This document shows, one piece after another, positions 34,864 through 43,381 of a stretch of DNA of 64,000 nt. A program made the position numbers and the translations under genes. Position 1 is the first letter of the stretch; every line of letters begins with the position of its first letter. The stretch is from Durusdinium trenchii (Eukaryota; Sar; Dinophyceae; Suessiales; Symbiodiniaceae). Below the pieces are notes generated by a model. The model did not search any database. It had not been told where the DNA came from and worked only from the letters and a program-made list of their open reading frames with translations. The DNA lies in assembly GCA_963970005.1 (NCBI GenBank), contig CAXAMN010013780.1:62001-126000 (forward strand), written 5' to 3'.

Positions 34864-35210
34864 AAGACCCCCCCCCCCCCCCCCACCCCCCCCCCCCCCC
34901 TCTCCCCCCCTCCCCTCTCCCCACCTCCCCTCCCCTCTTCCTTGTGTTCCTCCCATCCTCCCTCCCTCCCTCCTCCCTCTTCGCAAGTTCGACTCCGTCC
35001 TGTCGTCGCTCTTTGGCATGCGGTTAGCGTTGCGTATCTTGCGGCCGCACTCGCTCACTCTCACTCTCACTGTCTCACTGTCTCTCTCATCTCTCTCATC
35101 TCTCTCATCTCTTTCTCATCTCTCTCATCTCTCTCTCCTCTCTCTCTCTCTCTCTCCTCTCTGTCTCTCGTCTTTCCGTCTCTCTTCTCTCTCTTCTCTC
35201 GCAGGAGGAT
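34864..35210. repeat. Poly-C and CT-rich simple sequence
   Basis: Long C runs (about 34868-34905) followed by TCCC-rich sequence, then CTCT/TCTC runs (35055-35205). The 321-codon frame across it encodes only Pro, Ser and Leu runs and is an artefact. Confidence 0.95.
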
Positions 35211-35799
35211 CCGGGCAAAGAGCCACATATAAAGGACTCTTCACCCCTGCCTCCAAAAAGAGCGCCGTGTTTTTTCCTACCTCGCTGCCCTCCACTTTCC
35301 CATTCTGGAGCGCTAGCTTTCGCCCCCCCCCTTGGCCTCAAGTTCTAGACATTTGCAGTGGCCCCAGCGCTCCGCCCAGCATGGCTCTTGACCACAGGGT
35401 CACGCTACATCAGCGATTGACCTGTTGATTTCACCCGAAATGGACCTTCTCGATGATACGTATTTTCAGAACCTGTTGCGTTCATGTGCTTCTGGCCTTG
35501 CTTCCTGCTGTGGAGCCAGTCCTCCATGCAGTTAATTTTCACTCCTGAAGCTTCGAACTCCGTTGGGCATTCCCAATCCAACTCCCACCGAGCAAGACCG
35601 GATCAACCGCAGCAGCGAACTCTTGCATCGTGCCGTGTGTTGTTCACAGCACACATTCGCAGCGGGGGCCACGCCACCTTGAATCTCCCCAACGCGTTTA
35701 CTTGGCATGATCCAGTGGTCGAATCCTGGGTGAACAGGCCCTGTCACTGTGTGGTTTTAGCTGCATGTCAGTTTTCTTTGAATATTTCAAAGCACTGGA

Positions 35800-37335
35800 T
35801 GTTTGCCTGCAGTCATGATTGGTTCGTGGAACATGCCAGTCAGTGTCCTCATGAATCATGCTCCGCATGCAGGCATTCAAGATGAGTCGGGCCAATACCT
35901 CAGCCGCAAAACCGCCGAATATCCCAAAGATTTGGCTCCTATGTTGTCCCACAAATTGAGTGCCCACATCTGCCCGAATCCCAGATTTGACTCTAGAGCA
36001 TGCACTCAGTTTGATTCCTGTCAAACTCCTTCACGATCCGCCACACACGTTGCATGACGGTGGACAACCAGACTCCCTCCAATGTCACGGATGTTCTCAA
36101 ACCTCTTCGTGACAGCTAGATTGCTCTGATTTTGGAACGGAATTTGCACAAAGAATTTTTTGTCACATGGAGCAGCAAAGCCCTGATCCTCCGTTCTCGG
36201 AAGAATGCATTGAGGTTTCGTGAAGCTGGTTGGTAACCTCTTTTCACTCGACTTAGTGACTTGTGCACAACCTGCACACACAGCGCCTCCACTCGTGCAA
36301 AAAAACATTGAGAAGTTTCGGGAAGCGTTTTCTTCCTGGATTCCAACTGATTGGTCCGCACGACCTCACCTATGTGCTTGAATGCCCTCCAACAATTGAG
36401 CCAGCACATTCATGACCCGGATTCTCAGGTTTTTTCCTGCTTGATTGCAGGAGTGTCAGCCGGCACCTCGGATGACCCGATACGTGCCAGTCAGGTGTTT
36501 TGGGAACAAGATCTTAGCTCTGATACAGACCCTCCCTCTTTGCAAATCCATCGAAGCAATTGGAAATCCAGCGAAGATCACCCCGACCTCACACGTGAAC
36601 TCATCCAAAATGAGATCGATCAAGGATGGGTTTTTGAATTTGATGGAGATGAAACCGATGCCCAACAAGCATACCCCCAAGAAGTTGGCCTGGGTAAATT
36701 GGGCATTGCATTTTTCTGATTCACGGCCTCCCCGATGGTGCTCGACAGCAGTGTCTGCAACACAAATCAGAATTGCACCATCCCAGAACGCCAGTGCTCC
36801 CCGTCAGCTCAAGACGTCGTTGAAAGTTTCCCTTTTCGACAGTGTTCGGAGCCTCAGCATGCGGCCACCTTCGACATTGAATCAGCTCACAAGAGAATCG
36901 TCCTATCCGAACGCCATCAAGGATTTGTTGGATTCACCTTTCAAGGTCGAATTTTCTTCTTTAGGGTTTGTCTCTTTGGAGCTACATTTAGTGCCTTTTG
37001 GTGGGGCAGACTCGGATCATGGCGATTTCCTGCTGACCCAACCGAAGTCCATCCTTCCGCTGTTTGCAACTCTGCTTGCACTCTTCTGTCGAGTGTTCCG
37101 CATTCCTCTCAGTTGGAGGAAGTGCACCCTTGGGCCCATGGTCGATTGGATCGGATGGCGATTCAACTTCTTCAATGGTCTTGTCAGTCTTCATCCTGAC
37201 AAACAAAAACTCATTGCCCAGATGGAGGAACTTCTCAACCATCGTCATTGTTCTAGCAAACAGCTGGAGCGCTTCACGGGCTCGCGTTGTGGATCACTCA
37301 GTTGTTTCTTCCCTTTCCGGCCTTGCTGCACTGGC
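35800..37335 (+). pseudogene. Decayed DIRS-like reverse transcriptase
   Basis: Coding sense survives in pieces of different frames. ESGQYLSRKTAEYPKDLA lies near 35885-35940. IHRSNWKSSEDHPDLTREL, then GWVFEFDGDETDAQQAYP, lie at 36550-36690. MVLDSSVCNTNQNC, then SFPFRQCS, lie at 36735-36850. IESAHKRIVLSERHQGFVGF, then RVCLFGATFSAFWWGRLGSW, lie at 36880-37020. The YVDD position is degenerate (DHGDFLL). LSWRKCTLGPMVDWIGWRF, then KQLERFTG, follow up to about 37280. Order and motifs fit the RT of DIRS-like or related elements. At least three frame changes and an inverted repeat insert at 36.2 kb show it is dead. Confidence 0.65.
36221..36310 (-). repeat. Dispersed family head, inverted
   Basis: CCTCCACTCGTGCAAAAAAA with CTTGTGCACAACCTGCACAC is the reverse complement of the T-run head of copy A, and matches the sequence at the right edge of the window (63970-64000). 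It interrupts the decayed RT. Confidence 0.6.
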
Positions 37336-37460
37336 TGTTCTCAGACCTGCACACTTGTCCTGCCACCCACCATAGTGTCGGCCCAGGATACTATGATCTC
37401 GCCTTCATCAGTACCCCTTACTGTGTGTAGAGCCTCAAGTCGTAGGGGCGGCAAAATGGA

Positions 37461-37710
37461 GACAGGGAACTTGGGACAGGGAACTGGGGACAGGAAGTGG
37501 GGGCAGGGAACTGGGGGCAGCAAACTTCGGACAGGGAACTTGGGACAGGGGAACTGGGGGCAGGGAACTGGGACAGGGAACTTGGGCAGGGGACAGGGAA
37601 CTGGGGGCAGGGAACTGGGGCAGGGACTGGCGGGCAGGGAACTGGGGCAGCAAACTGGGGACAGGGAACTTGGACAGGGAACTGGAGGCAGCAAACTGGA
37701 CAGGGAACTT
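37461..37710. repeat. GGGAACTGGGGACA-type minisatellite, left part
   Basis: About fifteen degenerate units of GGGAACTKGGGGCAGC or ACAGGGAACT type. It ends exactly at the 5' LTR and continues on the far side of the element at 47657. Confidence 0.9.
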
Positions 37711-38572
37711 TGAAATGATACTGCACCTGTGGTGCAGCGCTTGGTGGCTGGAACCAATTCAGCATTGGGTGGTTGGAACCACCGGTATGAGCCATGGGTG
37801 ATTTCAAAGACCATGGACGAGGTCGCTTGATGTCTCTGAGAAATTTGCTTCTTGGGCAAGTGGTCAGAGCGAGCTTTGAGAAAGGAGAAGCACCACGATT
37901 AGCATCGACATGCATGGGAGCTCTACAAAGCATTGTTCGAAGATGTGAGCGTAAGTGAGAATTCAGAGGATTCAGTTCCTTGATGCTCCAGCTTTTGTCT
38001 CAGCGCCTTTCTTCAGGCGTTGAGGTGTGTTTTGCAGTGAACACGTTTTCTTTGTGAATTCAAAACCTTTGAAAATGGTACAAACGAAATGTCACTTTCA
38101 GTGTTTTGAGCACGTCACGTCGTGAACGCACCATGTACAGTTGAAAGCAGAACATGTGTTTGGGCATGACCTTTTTCCGCCACATGTTGTTTGTTGACAC
38201 TTTTGGCTTCCCACGAAAGCCAATGATGAAGAGAGTTTGAACAGCATGCATCCGAGCTTCGAGTTTCAATGTGAAGCTTTGGAATGGAACCAGAGTGTTT
38301 CATGAAGCCTGCTGAGAAATCAGCTTTTGGCCGCGTTTTCGCTTTGGCTCAAGAGAGTCAGGGCAACAAGACGAAATAGCCAAGGGCTCACGTTGGTCTT
38401 TGGCGGTGTGTGTGAAAAGTCCGCTTGAAGTTGAGTGAAACCGTTGTTTGTTGTTTGGAGTGTTTGCACCCGCAACCGCTGTGCTTTGTTTACGCCACAC
38501 GTGCGCGCGGAAGGTGTTTTGACGTAGTCGCCTTTGGTAAGTAGGTTCGCCATAGTAGCATTCCGTTCCGCA
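37711..38572 (+). repeat. 5' LTR
   Basis: 862 bp, from TGAAATGATACTGC to TTCCGTTCCGCA. Nearly identical to 46791-47656. It contains TTTGGCTCAAG at 38343-38353. Confidence 0.95.
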
Positions 38573-38585
38573 TGGTAGCGGAGCC
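38573..38585 (+). promoter_or_regulatory. Primer-binding site, initiator-Met tRNA type
   Basis: TGGTAGCGGAGCC starts at the first base after the 5' LTR. It resembles the TGGTATCAGAGC sites of copia elements primed by the 3' end of initiator methionine tRNA. Confidence 0.75.
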
Positions 38586-38611
38586 TGCGTACGGCAGCTC
38601 CAGGTTTCGTC

Positions 38612-39460
38612 ATGGAAGCACCTAGCGCCGCTGGAAGTCCTACACGTGCTGAGATGGGTCTTGCAGGTTGTGGAGCTCCGCGTGTTCCGTCTACGCCTAG
38701 TACAGGTAGTCGCAGTCGCGAGGCGCAGCAGCAACAACACGCGTTTGTACAAAGCATGATGCAGCAACAACAGATGCAACAGCAATACATGCAGCAGCAA
38801 GCACAACAAGGAGGCAATGCTCAGAACTTAGTTGGTCAAGTGCCCTTAGTTGGTGCCCAGAACGCAGTTGGTCCAATGTCACACATGCCTGGACCCTATG
38901 GCAGTGGCCTTAGCCAGAATCAGAGTCAGATTCCCTACCTCCAAACTGTGGGTGGTTTGACACCGGGAGCAGGTCGGATGCAAGAGATTTTACAGGCAGT
39001 GAACGGCTTGAATGGAGCCCAGGTGTTGTCCCTGACGCAGTATCTGCAAGAGCAGGTACGTCAGCGTGGCCGAGGAAACCCTGTGTTTTTTGGTGAGATG
39101 CCGCATATTCCAGCTCATCCGTTTGTGGTTGATTCAAGTTCGACAGGGTTACCGTTGCCCGGCACTCAGAACATGTCGCGGCAAACAGCAACTCATGCAC
39201 AGTCAGAACAGTGGCAACCTGTGGATGTTTTTGCGAAAAGTGAAAAGTGGATTGGTCAGCCACCTGTTCCAAGTTTCAAAGAATGGGTGTCACGTGAGAC
39301 AGAGATCATCGGTTGGGCGCAGTACGTCTTGGATCTTAGTGCCTGGGCTAGCCAGGCGAGCTTGGAATTTGGTTCAGAGATTTCGCAGGCAACCAAGTGG
39401 ACACAGGTGATCAGCTGGGGTAGCATGACCTTAGCTCAGAGGAGTCGGTCAATGAGATAG
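38612..39460 (+). CDS. Copia gag, N-terminal part, ending at an in-frame TAG
   Basis: The first ATG after the primer site opens 282 codons. Residues about 38-67 are glutamine-rich (a QQQQHAFVQSMMQQQQ-type run), followed by a Gly/Asn/Gln-rich segment and then a folded-looking gag region (FKEWVSRETEIIGWAQYVLD). The frame stops at TAG 39458-39460. The same frame resumes at once with gag sequence (AAILKSTFQGHPRTAILVNA). The TAG is therefore best read as a nonsense mutation, probably from CAG, or a readthrough site, rather than a true gene end. Confidence 0.8.
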   Translation: MEAPSAAGSPTRAEMGLAGCGAPRVPSTPSTGSRSREAQQQQHAFVQSMMQQQQMQQQYMQQQAQQGGNAQNLVGQVPLVGAQNAVGPMSHMPGPYGSGLSQNQSQIPYLQTVGGLTPGAGRMQEILQAVNGLNGAQVLSLTQYLQEQVRQRGRGNPVFFGEMPHIPAHPFVVDSSSTGLPLPGTQNMSRQTATHAQSEQWQPVDVFAKSEKWIGQPPVPSFKEWVSRETEIIGWAQYVLDLSAWASQASLEFGSEISQATKWTQVISWGSMTLAQRSRSMR

Positions 39461-42400
39461 GCAGCTATTTTGAAGAGCACGTTTCAAGGTCACCCTAGAA
39501 CGGCGATCTTGGTGAATGCCTTTGTGGAAGGCGTTTCGTTGATTTCTCTCACCGGAGAGAGTGATGTGAATCAGTCGGCAAATGGCTATGAGTTGTTGAG
39601 ACAGCTCACTTGTGAGTTCAGTTTGAGGACACGTAGTGAAGCTTTGATGTTTCGCACAGCGTTGGCAGCACGCAGTTTCGTGTTGTCCGGAAGTGAAACG
39701 AGCACGTCGTCGATCGTATCGGACACGATTCGCAAGATCGATTTCGAGGCAGCACGCTTTCAAAGACTGTTGAACACCCTTCCAGCTAATGTGGACACGA
39801 TTGGGTTGCAAATGACTGAAGCTGATCTGCTAATGATTTTGATGCGCTCACTGCCAGACGCGGTTCGCACATTTATGCTACACCATGCACAAGGTGAATC
39901 GTATAAAGCGTACCGTGAGGCCGCACAGCGTTGGGAACGTCAACAAAGAATGTTCACAGAACTACCAGGTAAGACGGTACATCAGGTACAAGACAACGTG
40001 GAGTGGTATGCCCTTGAGGATTCACATACATGGCACGTTGACTCGTTAGGCACAACACAAGTTCCCAAGTGTGAAAGGTGTGGTAGTAAGAAGCATGCAA
40101 CTCGTGAGTGCACCACTGACCTTACGAAGGTAAAGTGTTTTAGATGCAGCAAGTATGGACACATAGGAGCAAAGTGTACTGAAGGCAAAGGAGGTCATGG
40201 ACACGGACTGACCACAAGTGCAAAAGGTCAAGGTAAGCAGCAAGGGAAAGGAGGCAAGGCGTCCAAAGGTGGTAAGAAAGGCTACAAGGGCGGCAGGAAA
40301 GGCAAGTTGAACGAGCTCACTGAGGCTGAGGAGGATGATGGTTGGTGGAGTTCGGATTGGGACTGGTGGTATTTGGACTCCCAGGACTGGTCAGGTGAGG
40401 TGAACCAGGTTGGTGATGCCGGTTGGTCACAAGAAGAGTGGTATGAGTCACAGTGGCCTGAAACCGATTGGCAGGAGCAACAGGCAACTTGGTATCGCAC
40501 ATCAAATGCTGAGAACACTGAGCATTCACCCACAACCCAAGAAATGCAACAAGAGATGCATGTAGGAAGTTTGGTCCTGTCACCACTTTTGTGTGTAGAT
40601 GCCATGCAAGCGTATGAGCACGAGTGTGGCGCATTGCAGCTTGTTGAAGTTTCTTGTGAAGACAGAACGAAACAAACGGAAACAGCACTTGCAGAGCATT
40701 TTCATGATGTGGAAGAAACAGTTTCTTGTGAAGCTGAAACGAAACAAACGGAAGCAGCACTTGCAGAGCACTTTTATGGTGATGACGTTTCTTGTGAAGA
40801 TGAAACGAAACAGACGACAACAACATTTGCAGTGCATTTTTGCCATGATGTCGCTTCTTGTAAAATTGATGAAAATTTGAACAAATTGACTTCTACAACA
40901 GCGCAAAGTTCGTTGTCACCTGAGCTGCGTTCAGAATCCTCCCTAACCGAAGGCCAGTCGGTTGGGTTTTGTGAAACTCCTGTTGTTGGCACTTCCTTTT
41001 CTCCTTCGTTCTTTGATGGCTTGGTTGCTCTGGAACCTCGTCGAGTGAAGTGTTTTGTTTTTCCTTGGTTACAGCATGTTTCAACCGCAGAAGTTTCGTT
41101 GCAGCGTGAATTGTCAACGCATCTCCCACAGTTTTGTCCTTTGTTGACAGAACTTAGTCTGTCTGATGATGCAACTTGGTGGTTGTTGGACAGTGGAGCA
41201 AGCGTCACCGTCCTTGCAGAAGCACACGTAGCAACGTACCATGTGGAAGTGCAACCTCTGGGTGACCCTAGTAGGTTTCGTGCAGCAAACGGCAGTGTGG
41301 TCGAAATGAAGGGACAGACAGAATTGTCCGTGGATTTGTTCATGACTGAGCTCAACAATCCAAATGGGAGTTGGAAACAAGCAAAGTTAAAGGTATTGAT
41401 TGGATCTACAAAACACAATATTTTGTCCACCACTGCACTGACGCAGTCGGGATGGTCATTTGTCCAATCATCGAAAGGTGTGCAAGTAGTGCACGAAGGC
41501 TCAAATCGGTCGGCTCTTGAAGTGGCTTATTTTTCCGGATGCCCATGGATTCGTTTGTACCCTTCAGAAGACCCAGTGTCTTTGACGGATACTCTTCTGG
41601 GTGGCGACACCACCATGCAAGATAAACCGTTGGTGCACCCAGTGTCCCGTGCCACTAGGGATCAACTCTTGCAGCACCGCATGCAGGGCCATGAACCATA
41701 TGACCCTCGTTGCTTGACGTGTGTGAAGGCCAGGGGCATTGTGCAGCATCGCCGAGTGAGTGAAGAGCACGTGGAATCCGAGGTGGAGGCTGATTTTTGC
41801 TTTCTTTCATTCACGGGCGAGATTTTTGAGCAAGACACGGATCATCGACAAATGAAGATTCTGGTGTTGACCGAGAAACAGTCTGGATGTGTAGGATATG
41901 TTGTGGTCGATGCCGACAAGCAGAGGGCCCGAACAGAGATTTGTCAATGGTTGCACTTGTTTGGACTGACCTCTTCAGCTACGTCAATAATCCTGCATAC
42001 AGATGATGAGAAAGCTGTGGCAGAATTGGTGGGTAAGGCCAGCAGTACCTTTTCATTTGCAGTTCGCCGTGCCGCACCCCAGCAGCATCAGGCGATAGGT
42101 GCCGCGGAGAGAGCAGTGAGACGACTGAAAGAGTCGTTGGGCGTTCTCCGTGCAGACCTCAACGAAGCAGGTTTGGATGTCAGGATGAGCACTGAAGGCA
42201 TGACAGATGTTTTGCGCTTTTTAGCATTGCAGTACAACCACTTTGGCAAGAGTAGAGGTTCCAACATGTCCCCACTAGAAGTTGCATGTGGACGAACATT
42301 GTCTAAACCAGCAAGCACGTTGTTTGGCGCCACGGTGCTAGCCCAGCTGCCCTCATCAGTGAGACAATGGGCTCCCAACGAGACTCGAGCAATTGAGGCG

Positions 42401-43381
42401 GCATTCATTCATGTTGGCATGGGCGACGGACCTTTGGTTCAGGGCTACGTTCGCATAGATGGTCAAAGACAGCTTCGTAGATTCCATGCCAGGAATGTGA
42501 GAGCAATTGAACCGTTGGCGTGGGATACAGACCTTGTGGATTCATCTTTGATTCCCCAACTACCTCCGGAAGGACCGAGAGGCCATCTACAGGGTCAAAG
42601 GGACCAGCCATTAGGCTCAAAGCCCTCCCCAGAGTTGAATTTGCCCTTCCCGAAGGTGGATTTGCCCTCAAAAGGGGGCATAGACAAAGAGATGATGGAC
42701 CATGAAATCGAGATGGACTATGAGCCAGAATCACCATATGAACCTCCGGTGGTGCATCCAACGGAAGAGAAGGCAATTCCAGTTCCTGTGGGAGAAGGGA
42801 GACAAAGAGTATCGAAGAGACCTTTGGATGGTAAGTCTTCATCAAGTTCGCAATTCTTCACACGTCACTGCCCTTCTTGTGAATCGGGCATGAACGCTCC
42901 AGGCATTAGGCACACACGTGCATGCCGGGCATGCCTGGAGAAGAGGGAAAGACTTACTAGAGAAAGGCTTGCTGCACCACCTACGTCCTCCCATGTCCCA
43001 TCTTCAGAACCCAGTCCACCCACGCCTATGGCTGTGGATTTAAATGAGCAAAGTGGCAGCATGAACAAGAAGAGACCAGCTGAAGTGGACCCAGAAGCCC
43101 TTGAGAAAGAGATGCAGGAGGAGCACATGGATGAGGATTTGCAGTGTCTGCAATTGGGCTTGTTCCAAGTGGCAGATGGTATGGCACTCAGCAATTTCTT
43201 TCGTGACAAACCGGTAGTGCCTAGTCTTGTTTCACGTCCTGAATTTTTCGATGAGTCGATCAGTCGATCAATTCGATTCGTTTCTTCCCGCACAATCGAC
43301 ATGAGAAGAAGGAAATGGTGTTGGGAGGTTCGAAGGTGCTGGTGTGGAGGCCGGATGAGTTCATTGATGATACCACTCTAA
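39461..43381 (+). CDS. Copia gag C-terminus, protease and integrase
   Basis: About 1300 codons in the same frame as the upstream gag. In order: gag core; two zinc knuckles (CERCGSKKHATREC at about 40072 and CFRCSKYGHIGAKC at about 40135); a Gly-Lys-rich stretch; a Trp/Asp-rich stretch; four tandem 22-residue repeats (VSCEDETKQTETALAEHF type) at 40650-40860; the aspartic protease WWLLDSGASVTVLAE at about 41180; and an integrase zinc motif (HRMQGHEPYDPRCLTC) at about 41680. The integrase core follows, with the first Asp in EVEADFCFL, the second in ILHTDDEKAV and the Glu in AIGAAERAV (about 34-residue spacing). The last 25 codons before the stop at 43379-43381 are out of the conserved frame. Confidence 0.9.
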   Translation, partial: AAILKSTFQGHPRTAILVNAFVEGVSLISLTGESDVNQSANGYELLRQLTCEFSLRTRSEALMFRTALAARSFVLSGSETSTSSIVSDTIRKIDFEAARFQRLLNTLPANVDTIGLQMTEADLLMILMRSLPDAVRTFMLHHAQGESYKAYREAAQRWERQQRMFTELPGKTVHQVQDNVEWYALEDSHTWHVDSLGTTQVPKCERCGSKKHATRECTTDLTKVKCFRCSKYGHIGAKCTEGKGGHGHGLTTSAKGQGKQQGKGGKASKGGKKGYKGGRKGKLNELTEAEEDDGWWSSDWDWWYLDSQDWSGEVNQVGDAGWSQEEWYESQWPETDWQEQQATWYRTSNAENTEHSPTTQEMQQEMHVGSLVLSPLLCVDAMQAYEHECGALQLVEVSCEDRTKQTETALAEHFHDVEETVSCEAETKQTEAALAEHFYGDDVSCEDETKQTTTTFAVHFCHDVASCKIDENLNKLTSTTAQSSLSPELRSESSLTEGQSVGFCETPVVGTSFSPSFFDGLVALEPRRVKCFVFPWLQHVSTAEVSLQRELSTHLPQFCPLLTELSLSDDATWWLLDSGASVTVLAEAHVATYHVEVQPLGDPSRFRAANGSVVEMKGQTELSVDLFMTELNNPNGSWKQAKLKVLIGSTKHNILSTTALTQSGWSFVQSSKGVQVVHEGSNRSALEVAYFSGCPWIRLYPSEDPVSLTDTLLGGDTTMQDKPLVHPVSRATRDQLLQHRMQGHEPYDPRCLTCVKARGIVQHRRVSEEHVESEVEADFCFLSFTGEIFEQDTDHRQMKILVLTEKQSGCVGYVVVDADKQRARTEICQWLHLFGLTSSATSIILHTDDEKAVAELVGKASSTFSFAVRRAAPQQHQAIGAAERAVRRLKESLGVLRADLNEAGLDVRMSTEGMTDVLRFLALQYNHFGKSRGSNMSPLEVACGRTLSKPASTLFGATVLAQLPSSVRQWAPNETRAIEAAFIHVGMGDGPLVQGYVRIDGQRQLRRFHARNVRAIEPLAWDTDLVDSSLIPQLPPEGPRGHLQGQRDQPLGSKPSPELNLPFPKVDLPSKGGIDKEMMDHEIEMDYEPESPYEPPVVHPTEEKAIPVPVGEGRQRVSKRPLDGKSSSSSQFFTRHCPSCESGMNAPGIRHTRACRACLEKRERLTRERLAAPPTSSHVPSSEPSPPTPMAVDLNEQSGSMNKKRPAEVDPEALEKEMQEEHMDEDLQCLQLGLFQVADGMALSNFFRDKPVVPSLVSRPEFFDESISRSIRFVSSRTIDMRRRKWCWEVRRCWCGGRMSSLMIPL

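Noticed and set aside
34463..35428. 321-codon open frame
   Set aside because: It is carried by poly-C and CT simple sequence; only its first part has coding character, as gag remains.
37461..37710. CRISPR-like regularly spaced repeat
   Set aside because: The units are contiguous and degenerate without unique spacers, and the setting is eukaryotic.
36445..37713. 422-codon open frame as a complete gene
   Set aside because: Only stretches of it match RT sense; other stretches are frameshifted relative to neighbours, and the end is the minisatellite.
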